Assembly: GCF_004570875.1 (NCBI RefSeq)
Contig: NZ_SPQK01000001.1
Location: 416,695-480,694, forward strand
DNA from: Blastococcus sp. CT_GayMR16
GTDB lineage: Bacteria > Actinomycetota > Actinomycetes > Mycobacteriales > Geodermatophilaceae
DNA length: 64,000 nucleotides
Direction: 5' to 3'
In this document: in pieces, positions 50,175 through 58,989 of the stretch
How the letters are laid out: the number at the start of each line of letters is the position of its first letter
Numbering within the stretch: position 1 is the first letter of the stretch
Made by a program: the position numbers and the translations under genes
The notes under the pieces: generated by a model
Told to the model about the DNA's origin: nothing
The model's input: the letters and a program-made list of their open reading frames with translations, nothing else
Database searches by the model: none

Positions 50175-51413
50175 TCAGCCGGCGATCTTCGCGGCGAACT
50201 CGCCCTCGAAGGCCTCGGCCGCCACCTTGGCGCCACCGGGCACGTCGGCCGGCTGGAGCACGAAGCTCTCCAGGCTCGGCGACTTGCCGAGCTCGAAGCC
50301 GCGGATCGGGACGACGAGGCCGCCGGTGTCCGCCTCCTCCAGTCCGTCGAACGCATCGAGGACGCCCTGGCGGGTGAGGTCGCCGTTCTCGCAGGCGGAG
50401 TCGAGCACCTCCTTCATCAGGGTGCTCATGCCGGTGCCCACGATCACGCCGAGGCTCGGGGTGGCGTCGGGGTACTCCGCCTCGTACGCGTCGAGCAGGT
50501 CAGGGTTGGCGTCGAACGCCGACACCGGGGACGCGACGTAGAGGTGGCTCTTCAGCCAGTTCGCCGCGGGCCCCTGGAGCAGACCCGGCGCGAAGACCGG
50601 GTTGCTGCCGAGGATCGGGACGTCGAGACCCTGGGCCTCCGCGACCGCGGCCACCGACGCCAGCTGCCCGGGGGCGACGGTGAGGGCGATCATGTCGACG
50701 CCGGCCGCCTTGAACTGGGTGACCTGGGCACTCATGTCCTGGTCGGTCGACTTGATCTGGGCCTCGACGAGCTCGAGCCCCTTCTCCTCGGCCACGGCCT
50801 GGCTGCCGGCGAGGCCGTTGGCGCCGTACTCACCCTCGAAGTAGATGTGTCCGACGGTGTCGCCCTCCTTGAGGAGGCCCTCCTGGAACATGTAGTCGTA
50901 GCCGTTGGCGATCTCGACGTCGTACGTCGCGCCGACGACGCCGGTGCCGGGGATCTCGGTCAGGGTCTTGGACCACGCCGAGGGGAAGTTGACGATCTGG
51001 TCGGCCTCGTACTCCGGCGCCAGGGCGGTGTTGATCGGCGAGCCGATCGTCTGCTGCATCGCGAGGACGCTGTCCTTCATCCCGCTGTAGAGCTGGACAC
51101 CCTGCTGGGGGACGTAGCCCGTGTCCTGCACGTCGAGCTCGACGCTGTAGGTGTCACAGACCTTGTTGTCCTTCCAGAACAGCTCGTTGGCGTTGGTGAT
51201 GTCCTTGCCGAGCGCGGCGAACACGCCGGTGAGGTCGGTGAGGACGCCCAACGTGATGGTGTCGCCCTCGACGCCGATGTCGGTCGTGACGTCGCCGGCC
51301 TCGCCCTCGGCGGACCCGCTGCTCTCCGGGGCCTTTGTGCTGCAGCCGGACGCCGCGGCAACCACGACGGCTGCCACGACGACCGCGCTGCGCGAACCCT
51401 TGCCTAGCTTCAT
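50175..51413 (-). CDS. livJ: LivJ-type substrate-binding lipoprotein, system 2
   Basis: A 412-residue lipoprotein, start ATG 51413. Signal with lipobox AASGC, then an acidic linker. The binding fold shows ITLGVLTDLTGVFAALGKDITNANELFW, IGSPINTALAPEYEA and GLDVPILGSNPVFAPGLL. It is the last gene of a livF-livG-livH-livM-livJ operon, the reverse of system 1 in the catabolic island. The ligand is unknown. ATG overlaps the livM stop. Confidence 0.88.
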   Translation of the reverse strand: MKLGKGSRSAVVVAAVVVAAASGCSTKAPESSGSAEGEAGDVTTDIGVEGDTITLGVLTDLTGVFAALGKDITNANELFWKDNKVCDTYSVELDVQDTGYVPQQGVQLYSGMKDSVLAMQQTIGSPINTALAPEYEADQIVNFPSAWSKTLTEIPGTGVVGATYDVEIANGYDYMFQEGLLKEGDTVGHIYFEGEYGANGLAGSQAVAEEKGLELVEAQIKSTDQDMSAQVTQFKAAGVDMIALTVAPGQLASVAAVAEAQGLDVPILGSNPVFAPGLLQGPAANWLKSHLYVASPVSAFDANPDLLDAYEAEYPDATPSLGVIVGTGMSTLMKEVLDSACENGDLTRQGVLDAFDGLEEADTGGLVVPIRGFELGKSPSLESFVLQPADVPGGAKVAAEAFEGEFAAKIAG

Positions 51414-52642
51414 GACGTGCTCCCTTGTGCTGGTCGGTCTGACGGAACAGATGTGGTGGAACTGTCGGTAGCGGCTGAGGAGGAACTGGTGGGCCGCCCG
51501 CCGCCGGGGTCCCGGCCCTTGCGGCGGAACCGCCCGGCGAAGCCGGCCAGCCCGGCCGGCTCGAACATGACGACGAGGATGATCGCCAGGCCGAAGAAGT
51601 AGCGCGCCGCTTCGCCGGGAGCCAGCCCGCCCTCGCCGGCACCGCCGACGAAGGGCACGACGTCGGCGTAGCGCTGGAAGACCAGGGGCAGCGCGCTGAC
51701 GAACACCGCGCCCGCTGCCGCTCCGCCGACCGACCCGAGCCCGCCGAGGACGATCATGGCGAGGAACAGGATCGACAGCTCGAGCCCGAAGGACTCCGGG
51801 GCGATGCTGCCGATGGACAGCGCGTACATCACGCCGGAGAGCCCCGCGTACATGGAGCTCACGAGGAAGACGCGCGCCTTGTAGCGCTGCACGTTGACGC
51901 CCATCACCGACGCGGCGACCTCGCTGTCGCGCAGCGTCTGCAGCGCCCGCCCGGGGCGGCTGCGCAACAGGTTCCGCGCGAACAGGTACGCGAGGAAGGC
52001 CAGGACCAGCCCGAGGTACCAGAGCCGCTCGGCCTCCCGGAACGGCACACCGACGACGAACAGCTCGGGGTCACGGTTGCCGAAGGTGAAGCCGAAGAGC
52101 GAGAACTCCGGCGCCGACCGCCCGTTGAAGCCGCCGGTCACCGACGTCCAGCTGTTGAGCACGTGCTGGCCGATGAAGACCAGACCCAGCGAGGCGACAC
52201 CGAGGTAGATGCCCCGCAACCGCGCCGCGATCGGGCTGAACAGCAGGCCGGCGAGGCCGGCCACCAGCACGCCGGCGATCATCCCGACCAGCGGCGGGAG
52301 CCCGAGCCCGCTCAGGTCGGCCAGCCCGATGCCACCGGAGTCGCCCGACACGAAGACGTAGGTGACGGCGCCGCAGGCCAGGAAGAAGGCATGGGCGAGC
52401 GAGAGCTGGCCGGTGGTGCCGACGAGCAGGTTCAGCCCGATGGCACCGACGATCGCGCCGAACACGGCGAACCCGGTGCGCAGCCAGAACTCCTCGACGT
52501 AGATCGGGAGCGCCAGCAGGACGACCAGCAGGACGACCAGGATCAGCGGTCGCAGGAAGGACCGGCGGGGCGCGGCGGAGCGGCCCCCGGCGGGGGCGCC
52601 GATGCGGGTCGAGCCACGCGGCGTTGCGGTCGCCTCAGACAC
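51410..52642 (-). CDS. livM: LivM-type permease, system 2
   Basis: A 410-residue permease from GTG 52642. A 30-residue basic N-terminal extension precedes the first helix (LRPLILVVLLVVLLALPIYV). GTTGQLSLAHAFFLACGAVTYV is the LivM hallmark, and RSRPGRALQTLRDSEVAASVMGV the EAA-like loop. The C-terminal tail is polar. It forms the pore with LivH. Confidence 0.9.
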   Translation of the reverse strand: MSEATATPRGSTRIGAPAGGRSAAPRRSFLRPLILVVLLVVLLALPIYVEEFWLRTGFAVFGAIVGAIGLNLLVGTTGQLSLAHAFFLACGAVTYVFVSGDSGGIGLADLSGLGLPPLVGMIAGVLVAGLAGLLFSPIAARLRGIYLGVASLGLVFIGQHVLNSWTSVTGGFNGRSAPEFSLFGFTFGNRDPELFVVGVPFREAERLWYLGLVLAFLAYLFARNLLRSRPGRALQTLRDSEVAASVMGVNVQRYKARVFLVSSMYAGLSGVMYALSIGSIAPESFGLELSILFLAMIVLGGLGSVGGAAAGAVFVSALPLVFQRYADVVPFVGGAGEGGLAPGEAARYFFGLAIILVVMFEPAGLAGFAGRFRRKGRDPGGGRPTSSSSAATDSSTTSVPSDRPAQGSTS

Positions 52643-53525
52643 GGGTCAGCTCCTTGGTGCCGAAGAGCCCGGACGGCCGGACCAGGAGGACGGCGATCAT
52701 GACGATGTACGGGACGACGTCGCCGAACCCGCGGCCCAGGAACAGCAGCTGGTCCTGGTAGCCGGATGCCAGGGACTCCGACACCCCGATCAGCAGCCCA
52801 CCCACCAGCGCGCCGCCGGTGGAGTCCAGGCCGCCGAGGATCGCGGCCGGGAAGGCCCGGAGCGCGACGGTGTAGACGGTCGGGCTCACGCCGGGTGTGG
52901 GTGATCCGACGAGGAACAGGGCAGCGACCCCGGCGAGCGCGCCCGCGACGACCCAGGCCAGCGCCGATACGCGGCCCAGCCGGATCCCCATGAGCGCGGC
53001 GGTCTCGCCGTCCTCGGCCGAGGCGCGCATCGACACGCCCCAGCTCGAGTACTTGAACGCCACGAAGAACAGGGCGATCAGCACGCCCGCGACGATCGTG
53101 GCGATCAGCCGGTTCTGGCTGATGCCGATGTCGCCGATCCGGACGGAGCCGCCGCCCCACGGGTGGGGGACGTTGAGGATGTCGGAGCCGATCCGCCGGA
53201 TGAGCTCGGTCAGCAGGATGATGTCGACGCCGATGGTGACGATGGCCAGACTGATCACCGGCGCCCCGCGCAGCCGGTTGATGATCAGCCGCTCGATGAT
53301 CAGGGCGGCCAGCGCCGTGATCGCGATGCCCACGATGGCCCCGAAGAAGAACCCGAGGGGCTCCGACAGCCGGGCGATCGAGTAGGCGCCGAGCAGCAGC
53401 AGCGAGCCGTGCGTGAAGCTCACGACCTCGCTCGCCTTGAAGATGATCACGAAGCCGAGTGCGATGAGCGCGTAGATGGCGCCCAGCGAGATGCCGTTGA
53501 GCAGCAGCGACAGGAACTGGGTCAC
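52635..53525 (-). CDS. livH: LivH-type permease, system 2
   Basis: A 296-residue permease from GTG 53525. It opens with LLLNGISLGAIYALIALGFVIIFKASEVVSFTHGSLLLLG, the LivH N-terminal hallmark given here in part (GISLGAIYALIALGF). MRASAEDGETAALMG is the cytoplasmic loop. The end is VLLVRPSGLFG. It overlaps livG by 4 and livM by 8 bases. Confidence 0.92.
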   Translation of the reverse strand: MTQFLSLLLNGISLGAIYALIALGFVIIFKASEVVSFTHGSLLLLGAYSIARLSEPLGFFFGAIVGIAITALAALIIERLIINRLRGAPVISLAIVTIGVDIILLTELIRRIGSDILNVPHPWGGGSVRIGDIGISQNRLIATIVAGVLIALFFVAFKYSSWGVSMRASAEDGETAALMGIRLGRVSALAWVVAGALAGVAALFLVGSPTPGVSPTVYTVALRAFPAAILGGLDSTGGALVGGLLIGVSESLASGYQDQLLFLGRGFGDVVPYIVMIAVLLVRPSGLFGTKELTRV

Positions 53526-54400
53526 GAGTGCGTCCCGGGAGTTTCGGAGGAGTGGTGACCGGTCGCGGCGGCCTCGGCCGCCTCCGCCGGATTGATCTCG
53601 TCGCCGGACCCCAGGTAGGCGCGGATGACCTCGGGGTGGACCTGCACCTCGGCCGGTGTGCCGTCGGCGATGCGGCGCCCGAAGTCGAGCACGGTGACCC
53701 GGTCGGCCAGCGACATGACCATGCCCATGTCGTGCTCGACGAGGACGACGGAGATGCCGAGCGCCGAACGGATCTCGAGGATCGCCTCGGCCATCCGGTC
53801 GGTCTCCTCGGCGTTCATGCCGGCCACCGGCTCGTCGAGCAGGAGCAGCCGCGGCTCGGTGCAGAGCGCACGCGCCACCTCGACGCGCTTCTGGTCACCG
53901 TAGGAGAGGACGCCGACGGGGGTGTGCAGCTTGTCGCCCAACTCGAGGAACTCGGCGATCTCGGCGACCCGTTCGCCGTGGATCTTCCCCTCGCGGGTGG
54001 CCCGCGGCAGCCGCAGCCCGGCGGCGATGAAGCCGGCCTTCGTCAGGTGGTGGCGGCCCAGCATCAGGTTCTCGGCCACGGTCTGGCCGCCGGACAGCGC
54101 GATGTTCTGGAACGCCCGCGCCACCCCGATGCCGGCGATCTGGTACGGCCGCATCTGGTCGAGCCGGGAGTCGCCGAAGCGGACCTGCCCCTCGGCGGCC
54201 TTGTAGACGCCCGACAGGACGTTGAACATCGTCGACTTGCCCGCGCCGTTGGGCCCGATGATCGCGTGGATCGTGCCGGGCTCGACGGTGAACGACACCT
54301 CCGACAGGGCCTTGATGGCCCCGAACCGGACGCTGACGTTCTCGACGTCGACGGACGGGATGTCCGACCGGATCTCCGCCCCCGCGGCGCTTGCGCTCAT
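53522..54400 (-). CDS. livG: LivG-type ABC ATPase, system 2
   Basis: A 292-residue ATPase, start ATG 54400 in ATGA overlap with livF; GTG 54409 is possible. Walker A GPNGAGKST, ARAFQNIALSGGQTVAENLML, signature SYGDQKRVEVARAL, Walker B LLLLDEPVAGM and VLVEHDMGMVM. The long acidic tail (NPAEAAEAAATGHHSSETPG) is an addition to the usual length. Confidence 0.9.
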   Translation of the reverse strand: MSASAAGAEIRSDIPSVDVENVSVRFGAIKALSEVSFTVEPGTIHAIIGPNGAGKSTMFNVLSGVYKAAEGQVRFGDSRLDQMRPYQIAGIGVARAFQNIALSGGQTVAENLMLGRHHLTKAGFIAAGLRLPRATREGKIHGERVAEIAEFLELGDKLHTPVGVLSYGDQKRVEVARALCTEPRLLLLDEPVAGMNAEETDRMAEAILEIRSALGISVVLVEHDMGMVMSLADRVTVLDFGRRIADGTPAEVQVHPEVIRAYLGSGDEINPAEAAEAAATGHHSSETPGTHS

Positions 54401-55191
54401 GCCGTCCACCGGGAGAGCCTCTTGCCCGACGCTGCGCGGGTGCGCATGTGCGCCTCGTCGCCGTCCCCGTCGTGCCCGAGGTAGAGGCGCTGCACCTCGT
54501 CGGTCTGGGCGAGCTCGCGTGCGTTGCCGGAGAGCGACACCTCGCCGACGTCGAGCACGTAGGCCAGGTCGGCGACCCCGAGCGCCATCGTGGCGTTCTG
54601 CTCCACCAGCAGGACCGAGGTGCCCTGCCGGTTGATCTCGGCGATGACCTCACCGATCTGGCCGATGATGCGCGGCGCGAGACCCAGCGACGGCTCGTCC
54701 AGGAGGAGCAGCTTGGGGCTGGCCATCAGCGCCCGGCCGATCGCCAGCATCTGCTGCTCGCCGCCGGACAGGAGGGCCCCGCGCTGGGCGCTGCGCTCCT
54801 TGAGCACCGGGAACAACTCGTAGACGCGGTCCTGCGCCTTCGCCTTCGCAGCCTTGTCCTTGCTGCCCATCCCGCCGGCCCGGAGGTTCTCCTCGACCGT
54901 GAGCCGGCCGAAGATGCGTCGTCCCTCAGGGACCTGGACCAGGCCCATCCGGACGGTCTGCGCGGGGTCGCGGGACCCGAGGTCGGTCTCGCCGAAGCGC
55001 ACCGAGCCGGACTCGACGCGGCCGCGGTGCAGCCGCAGCGTCCCGGAGATGGTGCGCAGGAGCGTGGTCTTGCCTGCGCCGTTGCTCCCGAGGACCGCGA
55101 CGACCTTGCCGTCGGGAACCTCCATCGAGACCCCCCGCACGGCCTGGACGGCGCCGCCGTAGGTCACGTGCAGCGAATCGATGCTCAGCAC
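54397..55191 (-). CDS. livF: LivF-type ABC ATPase, system 2
   Basis: A 264-residue ATPase, start GTG 55191 with AGGAA 9 bases before; GTG 55200 is too close to that site. Walker A GSNGAGKTT, VPEGRRIFGRLTVEENL, signature LSGGEQQMLAIGRAL, Walker B LLLLDEPSLGL and VLLVEQNATMAL. It is the first gene of the second Liv operon, behind a 350-base gap with an 18-bp palindrome. Confidence 0.9.
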   Translation of the reverse strand: MLSIDSLHVTYGGAVQAVRGVSMEVPDGKVVAVLGSNGAGKTTLLRTISGTLRLHRGRVESGSVRFGETDLGSRDPAQTVRMGLVQVPEGRRIFGRLTVEENLRAGGMGSKDKAAKAKAQDRVYELFPVLKERSAQRGALLSGGEQQMLAIGRALMASPKLLLLDEPSLGLAPRIIGQIGEVIAEINRQGTSVLLVEQNATMALGVADLAYVLDVGEVSLSGNARELAQTDEVQRLYLGHDGDGDEAHMRTRAASGKRLSRWTA

Positions 55192-55540
55192 GGACTGCAC
55201 TTCCTAACTGCGCCGGCGTGCGACGCGGGAGGCGGGCCGGCCGGTGCGCACCGGCCTGCAGCGGACCGGACGGAGCGACCGCCCGGGCGTGACGTGGCGC
55301 ACATTGCGGTGACTGTAGGGGCTTAAGGGCCGGATCTGAGCCGCGATCGGTAACGGATCGGTCACCTTGACGCCTCAGCAAGGATGCCCGGCGATCGCGG
55401 CCCGCGACCCTGGCTGCGGCCCACACCGACCTAGGGCCAACCTGCGTGTGCTCCCCACATTGCGCACGCGTCCCCGCACGCTTTCGGCCCGGCGGGGACC
55501 GTTGCGGAAGCCAACGGCGCCGTCCCGCGTTGGCCCTCAT
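55192..55540. promoter_or_regulatory. Divergent control region
   Basis: The gap between livF (minus) and the FMO-like gene (plus). It contains an 18-bp palindrome (55239-55256), a direct repeat GATCGGT-aacg-GATCGGT (about 55347-55365), and near the minus-strand start a TACAGT element. No gene is seen. Confidence 0.4.
55239..55256. promoter_or_regulatory. 18-bp perfect palindrome
   Basis: GGCCGGTGCGCACCGGCC is perfectly palindromic and lies 48 bases before the livF GTG, inside its probable 5' untranslated region. It may be an operator or an mRNA hairpin that controls the second Liv system. Confidence 0.45.
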
Positions 55541-56635
55541 GTGAGCAGCACACCGGCCGGGCGGGACGTCGAGATCGTCGTCATCGGAGCCGGGCAGGCG
55601 GGGCTCAGCACCGCCTGGGCGCTCGCCCGGCAGGGGTTCGAGCCCGGCTCCGGTTTCGTCGTCCTCGACGCCGACGACAGCCCCGGCGGGGCGTGGCAGC
55701 ACCGCTGGCCGTCGCTGACCGTGGGCACCACCCACCGCGTGCACGACCTGCCCGGGCTGCCCTTCGAGCCGGAGGCCGAGAGCCTGCGTGCCGCCGAGGT
55801 CGTGCCCGCCTACTTCGCCGAGTACGAGCGCCGCTTCGACCTCCCGATCCAGCGGCCGGTCCGCGTGCGCGCCGTCCGCCGCACCGACGACGACCGCTTC
55901 CGGGTGGGGACCGACTCCGGGGACTGGACGGCCCGGGCGATCGTCAACGCCACCGGCACGTGGACGCGGCCGTTCGTCCCCCGCTACCCGGGCCAGGAGC
56001 TGTTCCGCGGCCGTCAGCTGCACACGGTCGACTACCGCGGTGCCGCCGAGTTCGCCGGCTCGAGCGTCGTCGTGGTCGGCGGCGGGGCCTCGGCGACCCA
56101 GCTGCTCGGCGAGATCTCGACGGTCGCCGACACCACCTGGGTCACCCGCCGTCCGCCGGTCTGGCGGGAGGGCCCGTTCGACGAGGACCTCGGCCGGCAG
56201 GCGGTCGCGCTGGTCGAGGAGGCGGTGCGCGAAGGACGACGTCCCGGCAGCGTCGTCGGCGTCACCGGCCTGCTGACCTCGACGCCGTACATCCGCGACG
56301 CCCTCGACCGCGGCGTCCTGGAGCGGCTGCCGATGTTCGACCGCATCACCGAGGACGGCGTGGTCTGGGACGACGGCCGCAGCGTCCGAGCCGACGTCAT
56401 CCTCTGGGCCACCGGCTTCCGCGCCGCGGTCACCCACCTCGCACCCCTGCACCTGCGTGCCCCAGGCGGCGGCATCCGGATGGACGGCACCCACGTCGCG
56501 GGGGAACCGCGGATCCACCTGGTCGGATACGGCCCGTCGGCCAGCACGATCGGCGCCAATCGCGCCGGCCAGTCGGCCGCTCGTCAGCTGCGCCGGCTGC
56601 TCCGCCCCGCCGGGGATCTCCCCCGCACCGCTTGA
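55541..56635 (+). CDS. FMO-like FAD-dependent oxidoreductase
   Basis: A 364-residue flavoprotein from GTG 55541. FAD site VIGAGQAGLSTAWALARQG, the flavin-monooxygenase fingerprint FRGRQLHTVDYR (FxGxxxHxxxY), then the NADPH site VVVGGGASATQLL and the end WATGFRA (ATGF-type motif). The family oxidises N, S or ketone groups in small molecules. No neighbours suggest a substrate. The stop is directly followed by the 11-bp repeats of the next operon. Confidence 0.82.
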   Translation: MSSTPAGRDVEIVVIGAGQAGLSTAWALARQGFEPGSGFVVLDADDSPGGAWQHRWPSLTVGTTHRVHDLPGLPFEPEAESLRAAEVVPAYFAEYERRFDLPIQRPVRVRAVRRTDDDRFRVGTDSGDWTARAIVNATGTWTRPFVPRYPGQELFRGRQLHTVDYRGAAEFAGSSVVVVGGGASATQLLGEISTVADTTWVTRRPPVWREGPFDEDLGRQAVALVEEAVREGRRPGSVVGVTGLLTSTPYIRDALDRGVLERLPMFDRITEDGVVWDDGRSVRADVILWATGFRAAVTHLAPLHLRAPGGGIRMDGTHVAGEPRIHLVGYGPSASTIGANRAGQSAARQLRRLLRPAGDLPRTA

Positions 56636-56640
56636 GTTCC

Positions 56641-56673
56641 CGGTTCAGGGGCGGTTCAGGGTCGGGTCAGGGC
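56641..56673. repeat. Three tandem 11-bp direct repeats, response-regulator-type site
   Basis: CGGTTCAGGGG, CGGTTCAGGGT and CGGGTCAGGGC follow each other without gap. An 11-base period (one helix turn) of GTTCAGG-like units is the usual operator form of OmpR/PhoB-type response regulators. They lie 46 bases before the leader ORF and 84 before the ABC ATPase. Confidence 0.55.
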
Positions 56674-56718
56674 TTCCCCCGATGTGCCGGGGGACGTCGG
56701 GCCGACAGGGTCGTCCCC

Positions 56719-56760
56719 ATGACTTCCACCCAGCGCCCGGGCAGCGGGTCGATCGCATGA
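56719..56760 (+). CDS. Possible 13-codon leader ORF
   Basis: ATG 56719 to TGA 56758-56760 encodes MTSTQRPGSGSIA. The stop overlaps the ABC ATPase ATG (ATGA), so translation of this short frame would couple to the transporter. No ribosome site is strong. It could equally be chance. Confidence 0.35.
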   Translation: MTSTQRPGSGSIA

Positions 56761-57689
56761 TCACCGCCCAGGGACTCACCAAGACGTACGGCCAGAAGAC
56801 CGCCGTCGACGGCATCACGTTCACCGTCGAGCCCGGCCGCGTGACCGGTTTCCTCGGTCCCAACGGAGCCGGCAAGTCGACGACGATGCGGATGATCCTC
56901 GGCCTCGACCGCCCCAGTGCCGGCAGCGTGACCGTCAACGGGCACCGCTACGCCGACTCCCCCGCCCCGCTGCGAGAGGTCGGCGCGCTGCTGGAGGCGC
57001 GGGCCCTGCACCCCGGCCGCTCCGCCCGCGACCACCTGCGCTGGCTCGCCGTCAGCAACCGGATCCCGGCCGCGCGGGTCGACGAGGTGCTCGACCTCGT
57101 CGGCCTCGACGCGGTCGCCGGCCAGCGGGTCGGCAAGTTCTCCCTGGGAATGGGCCAGCGGCTGGGCATCGCCGTCGCGCTGCTCGGCGACCCGCCCGTC
57201 GTCGTCCTCGACGAGCCGGTCAACGGCCTGGACCCCGAGGGCATCCGGTGGGTGCGCACCCTGGCGCGGCAGCTGGCCGCCGAGGGCCGCACCGTCTTCG
57301 TCTCCAGCCATCTGATGTCGGAGATGGCGCTCACGGCCGACCACCTCGTCGTCATCGGCCGCGGCACGGTTCTCGCCGACTGCTCGATGAGCGAGTTCAT
57401 CGCCGACCACGCCGCCTCCTACGTGCGGGTGCAGAGCCCGCAGCGCGGGGAGGTCGCCGACCTGCTGCGCCGGCAGGGGCTCGACGTCGACGTCCACGAC
57501 GAGGAACTGCGGGTGCAGGGTCTCGACGCCGCCGCCATCGGTGAGCTCGTCGGCACGAGCGGGCTCCTGCTGCACGAGCTGACCCTCGTCCGCTCCTCGC
57601 TCGAGGACGCCTTCATGACCCTGACCGCCGACAGCGTGGAGTACTCCGCCCACGAGATGGCCCCGACCTCCGCTGGGATCGCCCGATGA
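56757..57689 (+). CDS. ABC transporter ATPase, exporter type
   Basis: A 310-residue ATPase from ATG 56757. Walker A GPNGAGKST, VGALLEARALHPGRSARDHLRWL (typical of BcrA-type drug exporters), signature FSLGMGQRLG, Walker B VVVLDEPVNGLDPEGIRW and SSHLMSEM. The C-terminal extension after residue 215 fits the same subfamily. With the ABC-2 permease it forms an exporter, often for peptide antibiotics or bacitracin-like drugs; the actual substrate is unknown. Confidence 0.9.
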   Translation: MITAQGLTKTYGQKTAVDGITFTVEPGRVTGFLGPNGAGKSTTMRMILGLDRPSAGSVTVNGHRYADSPAPLREVGALLEARALHPGRSARDHLRWLAVSNRIPAARVDEVLDLVGLDAVAGQRVGKFSLGMGQRLGIAVALLGDPPVVVLDEPVNGLDPEGIRWVRTLARQLAAEGRTVFVSSHLMSEMALTADHLVVIGRGTVLADCSMSEFIADHAASYVRVQSPQRGEVADLLRRQGLDVDVHDEELRVQGLDAAAIGELVGTSGLLLHELTLVRSSLEDAFMTLTADSVEYSAHEMAPTSAGIAR

Positions 57690-58519
57690 CCATGACCCCG
57701 ACCTCGCAGACCGTCGTCCTCGACCCGAAGAGCAACGTCCCGGGGGTCCGGGCGCCCGGCTTCCCGGACACCCTCCGGGCCGAGTGGATCAAGTTCTGGA
57801 CCGTGCGGTCGACCTTCTGGTCCACCGCGATGCTGTTCGTCCTCGGCGCCGGTCTCACCGCGCTCGTCTGCGCGCTCGCCGCCAAGGACATCGCGAGCGG
57901 AGCCGCCGGGGAGTCCGCGGGCTCCTTCGTGACCTGGGGGATGATGATCGCCCAGATCACCGCGATCGTGCTCGGCACGCTCGTGGCCACGAGCGAGTAC
58001 GGCACGGGCATGATCCGCGCGACGCTCTCGGCGACGCCGCGACGCGGCGCGGTCCTGGCGGCCAAGGCGCTCGTGATCAGCTCGACGCTGTTCGTCGTCG
58101 GCACGGTCACGGCCTTCGCCGGGTACTTCGCGGGCAACTGGTTCCTGTCCCGGGAGGGCGTCGGGCTGGCGCTCTCCGACGACGGCGTCCTGCGGGCGCT
58201 GTTCGGCAGCGGCCTCTACATGGCAGGGCTCGGGCTGTTCGCGGCCGCCCTCGGGCTGCTGCTGCGCCACACCGCGGCCGCGCTGTCCGCCGTCCTGGCG
58301 CTGGTGTTCGTCGTCGGCAACATGGCTTGGCTGCTGCCCGGGACGTGGGGCGAGTGGATCGCCAAGGCGATGCCGGGCAACGCGGGCTCCGGGGTGGCCA
58401 CACCGGTGTCGTTCAACCCGAACCTGCTGGGGCCGTGGACCGGCTTCGCGGTGTTCGCCGGCGAGGTCGCCGTCCTGCTGCTCGTGGCCCTCGTGGCCTT
58501 CCGGCGCCGGGACGCCTGA
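57686..58519 (+). CDS. ABC-2 type permease
   Basis: A 277-residue membrane protein with ATGA overlap to the ATPase. Six hydrophobic stretches (STAMLFVLGAGLTALVC, MMIAQITAIVLGTLVAT, LVISSTLFVVGTVTAFAGYF and later ones). TSEYGTGMIRATLSATPRR is the usual loop of this family. It is the membrane half of the exporter. A terminator-like hairpin follows. Confidence 0.88.
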   Translation: MTMTPTSQTVVLDPKSNVPGVRAPGFPDTLRAEWIKFWTVRSTFWSTAMLFVLGAGLTALVCALAAKDIASGAAGESAGSFVTWGMMIAQITAIVLGTLVATSEYGTGMIRATLSATPRRGAVLAAKALVISSTLFVVGTVTAFAGYFAGNWFLSREGVGLALSDDGVLRALFGSGLYMAGLGLFAAALGLLLRHTAAALSAVLALVFVVGNMAWLLPGTWGEWIAKAMPGNAGSGVATPVSFNPNLLGPWTGFAVFAGEVAVLLLVALVAFRRRDA

Positions 58520-58526
58520 GCCCTCC

Positions 58527-58555
58527 TGTGCCCCGGCCCCCGCGGCCGGGGCACA
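58527..58555. terminator. Hairpin terminator
   Basis: TGTGCCCCGGCC and its exact complement around CCCGC. It follows the ABC operon by 8 bases and precedes the next GTG by 8, so read-through or processing is possible. Confidence 0.65.
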
Positions 58556-58563
58556 GTTGTGTC

Positions 58564-58989
58564 GTGACCTCTCCCGATCCGGCCGCCGTCGGCCGTCGCC
58601 GCGCCGACGAGTTCCTCGCCCTCCTCGGTGCGGACGACGACGCCGCGACGGCGCTCCTCGACGGCCTGACCGACGTCCGCGACCTGGTGTTCGTCGGCGC
58701 CGGCCTCACCGCGATCGCCCGGGCCGAGGCCCGGGCGCTGCCGCCGGCGCAACGGGCGCAGGCCAACACGCGCCAGGAGCGGCTGGGCTCCGTCCGCGAC
58801 GCGAACCGCAGCAACCCCGCGGGCCTGCGCACGTGGCTGCGGCAGGCCGGTGCGGAGATCGCGCTCATCCGCTCGCAGCAGGCGGTGGCCGACCGGGTGA
58901 ATGCCGAGGCTCAGGAACGGACGGCGACCCGCGCGGCGGCCGAGGCCAGCGGCACGGCGGCTGCCAGCAGCGCCGCGACGACCACGTAG
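58564..58989 (+). CDS. Hypothetical helical protein
   Basis: A 141-residue protein from GTG 58564. The chain is helical and Ala/Arg-rich: RRADEFLALLGADDDAATALL, RAEARALPPAQRAQANTRQERLG. No family recognised. The Ala/Thr-rich last 27 residues overlap the end of the convergent MFS gene by 79 bases. The third-position G/C bias continues to the overlap, so the first 115 residues are well supported. Confidence 0.55.
   Translation: MTSPDPAAVGRRRADEFLALLGADDDAATALLDGLTDVRDLVFVGAGLTAIARAEARALPPAQRAQANTRQERLGSVRDANRSNPAGLRTWLRQAGAEIALIRSQQAVADRVNAEAQERTATRAAAEASGTAAASSAATTT

Noticed and set aside
56641..56673. CRISPR-like repeats
   Set aside because: Units are 11 bases without spacers and no cas gene is present; the pattern fits a regulator site.
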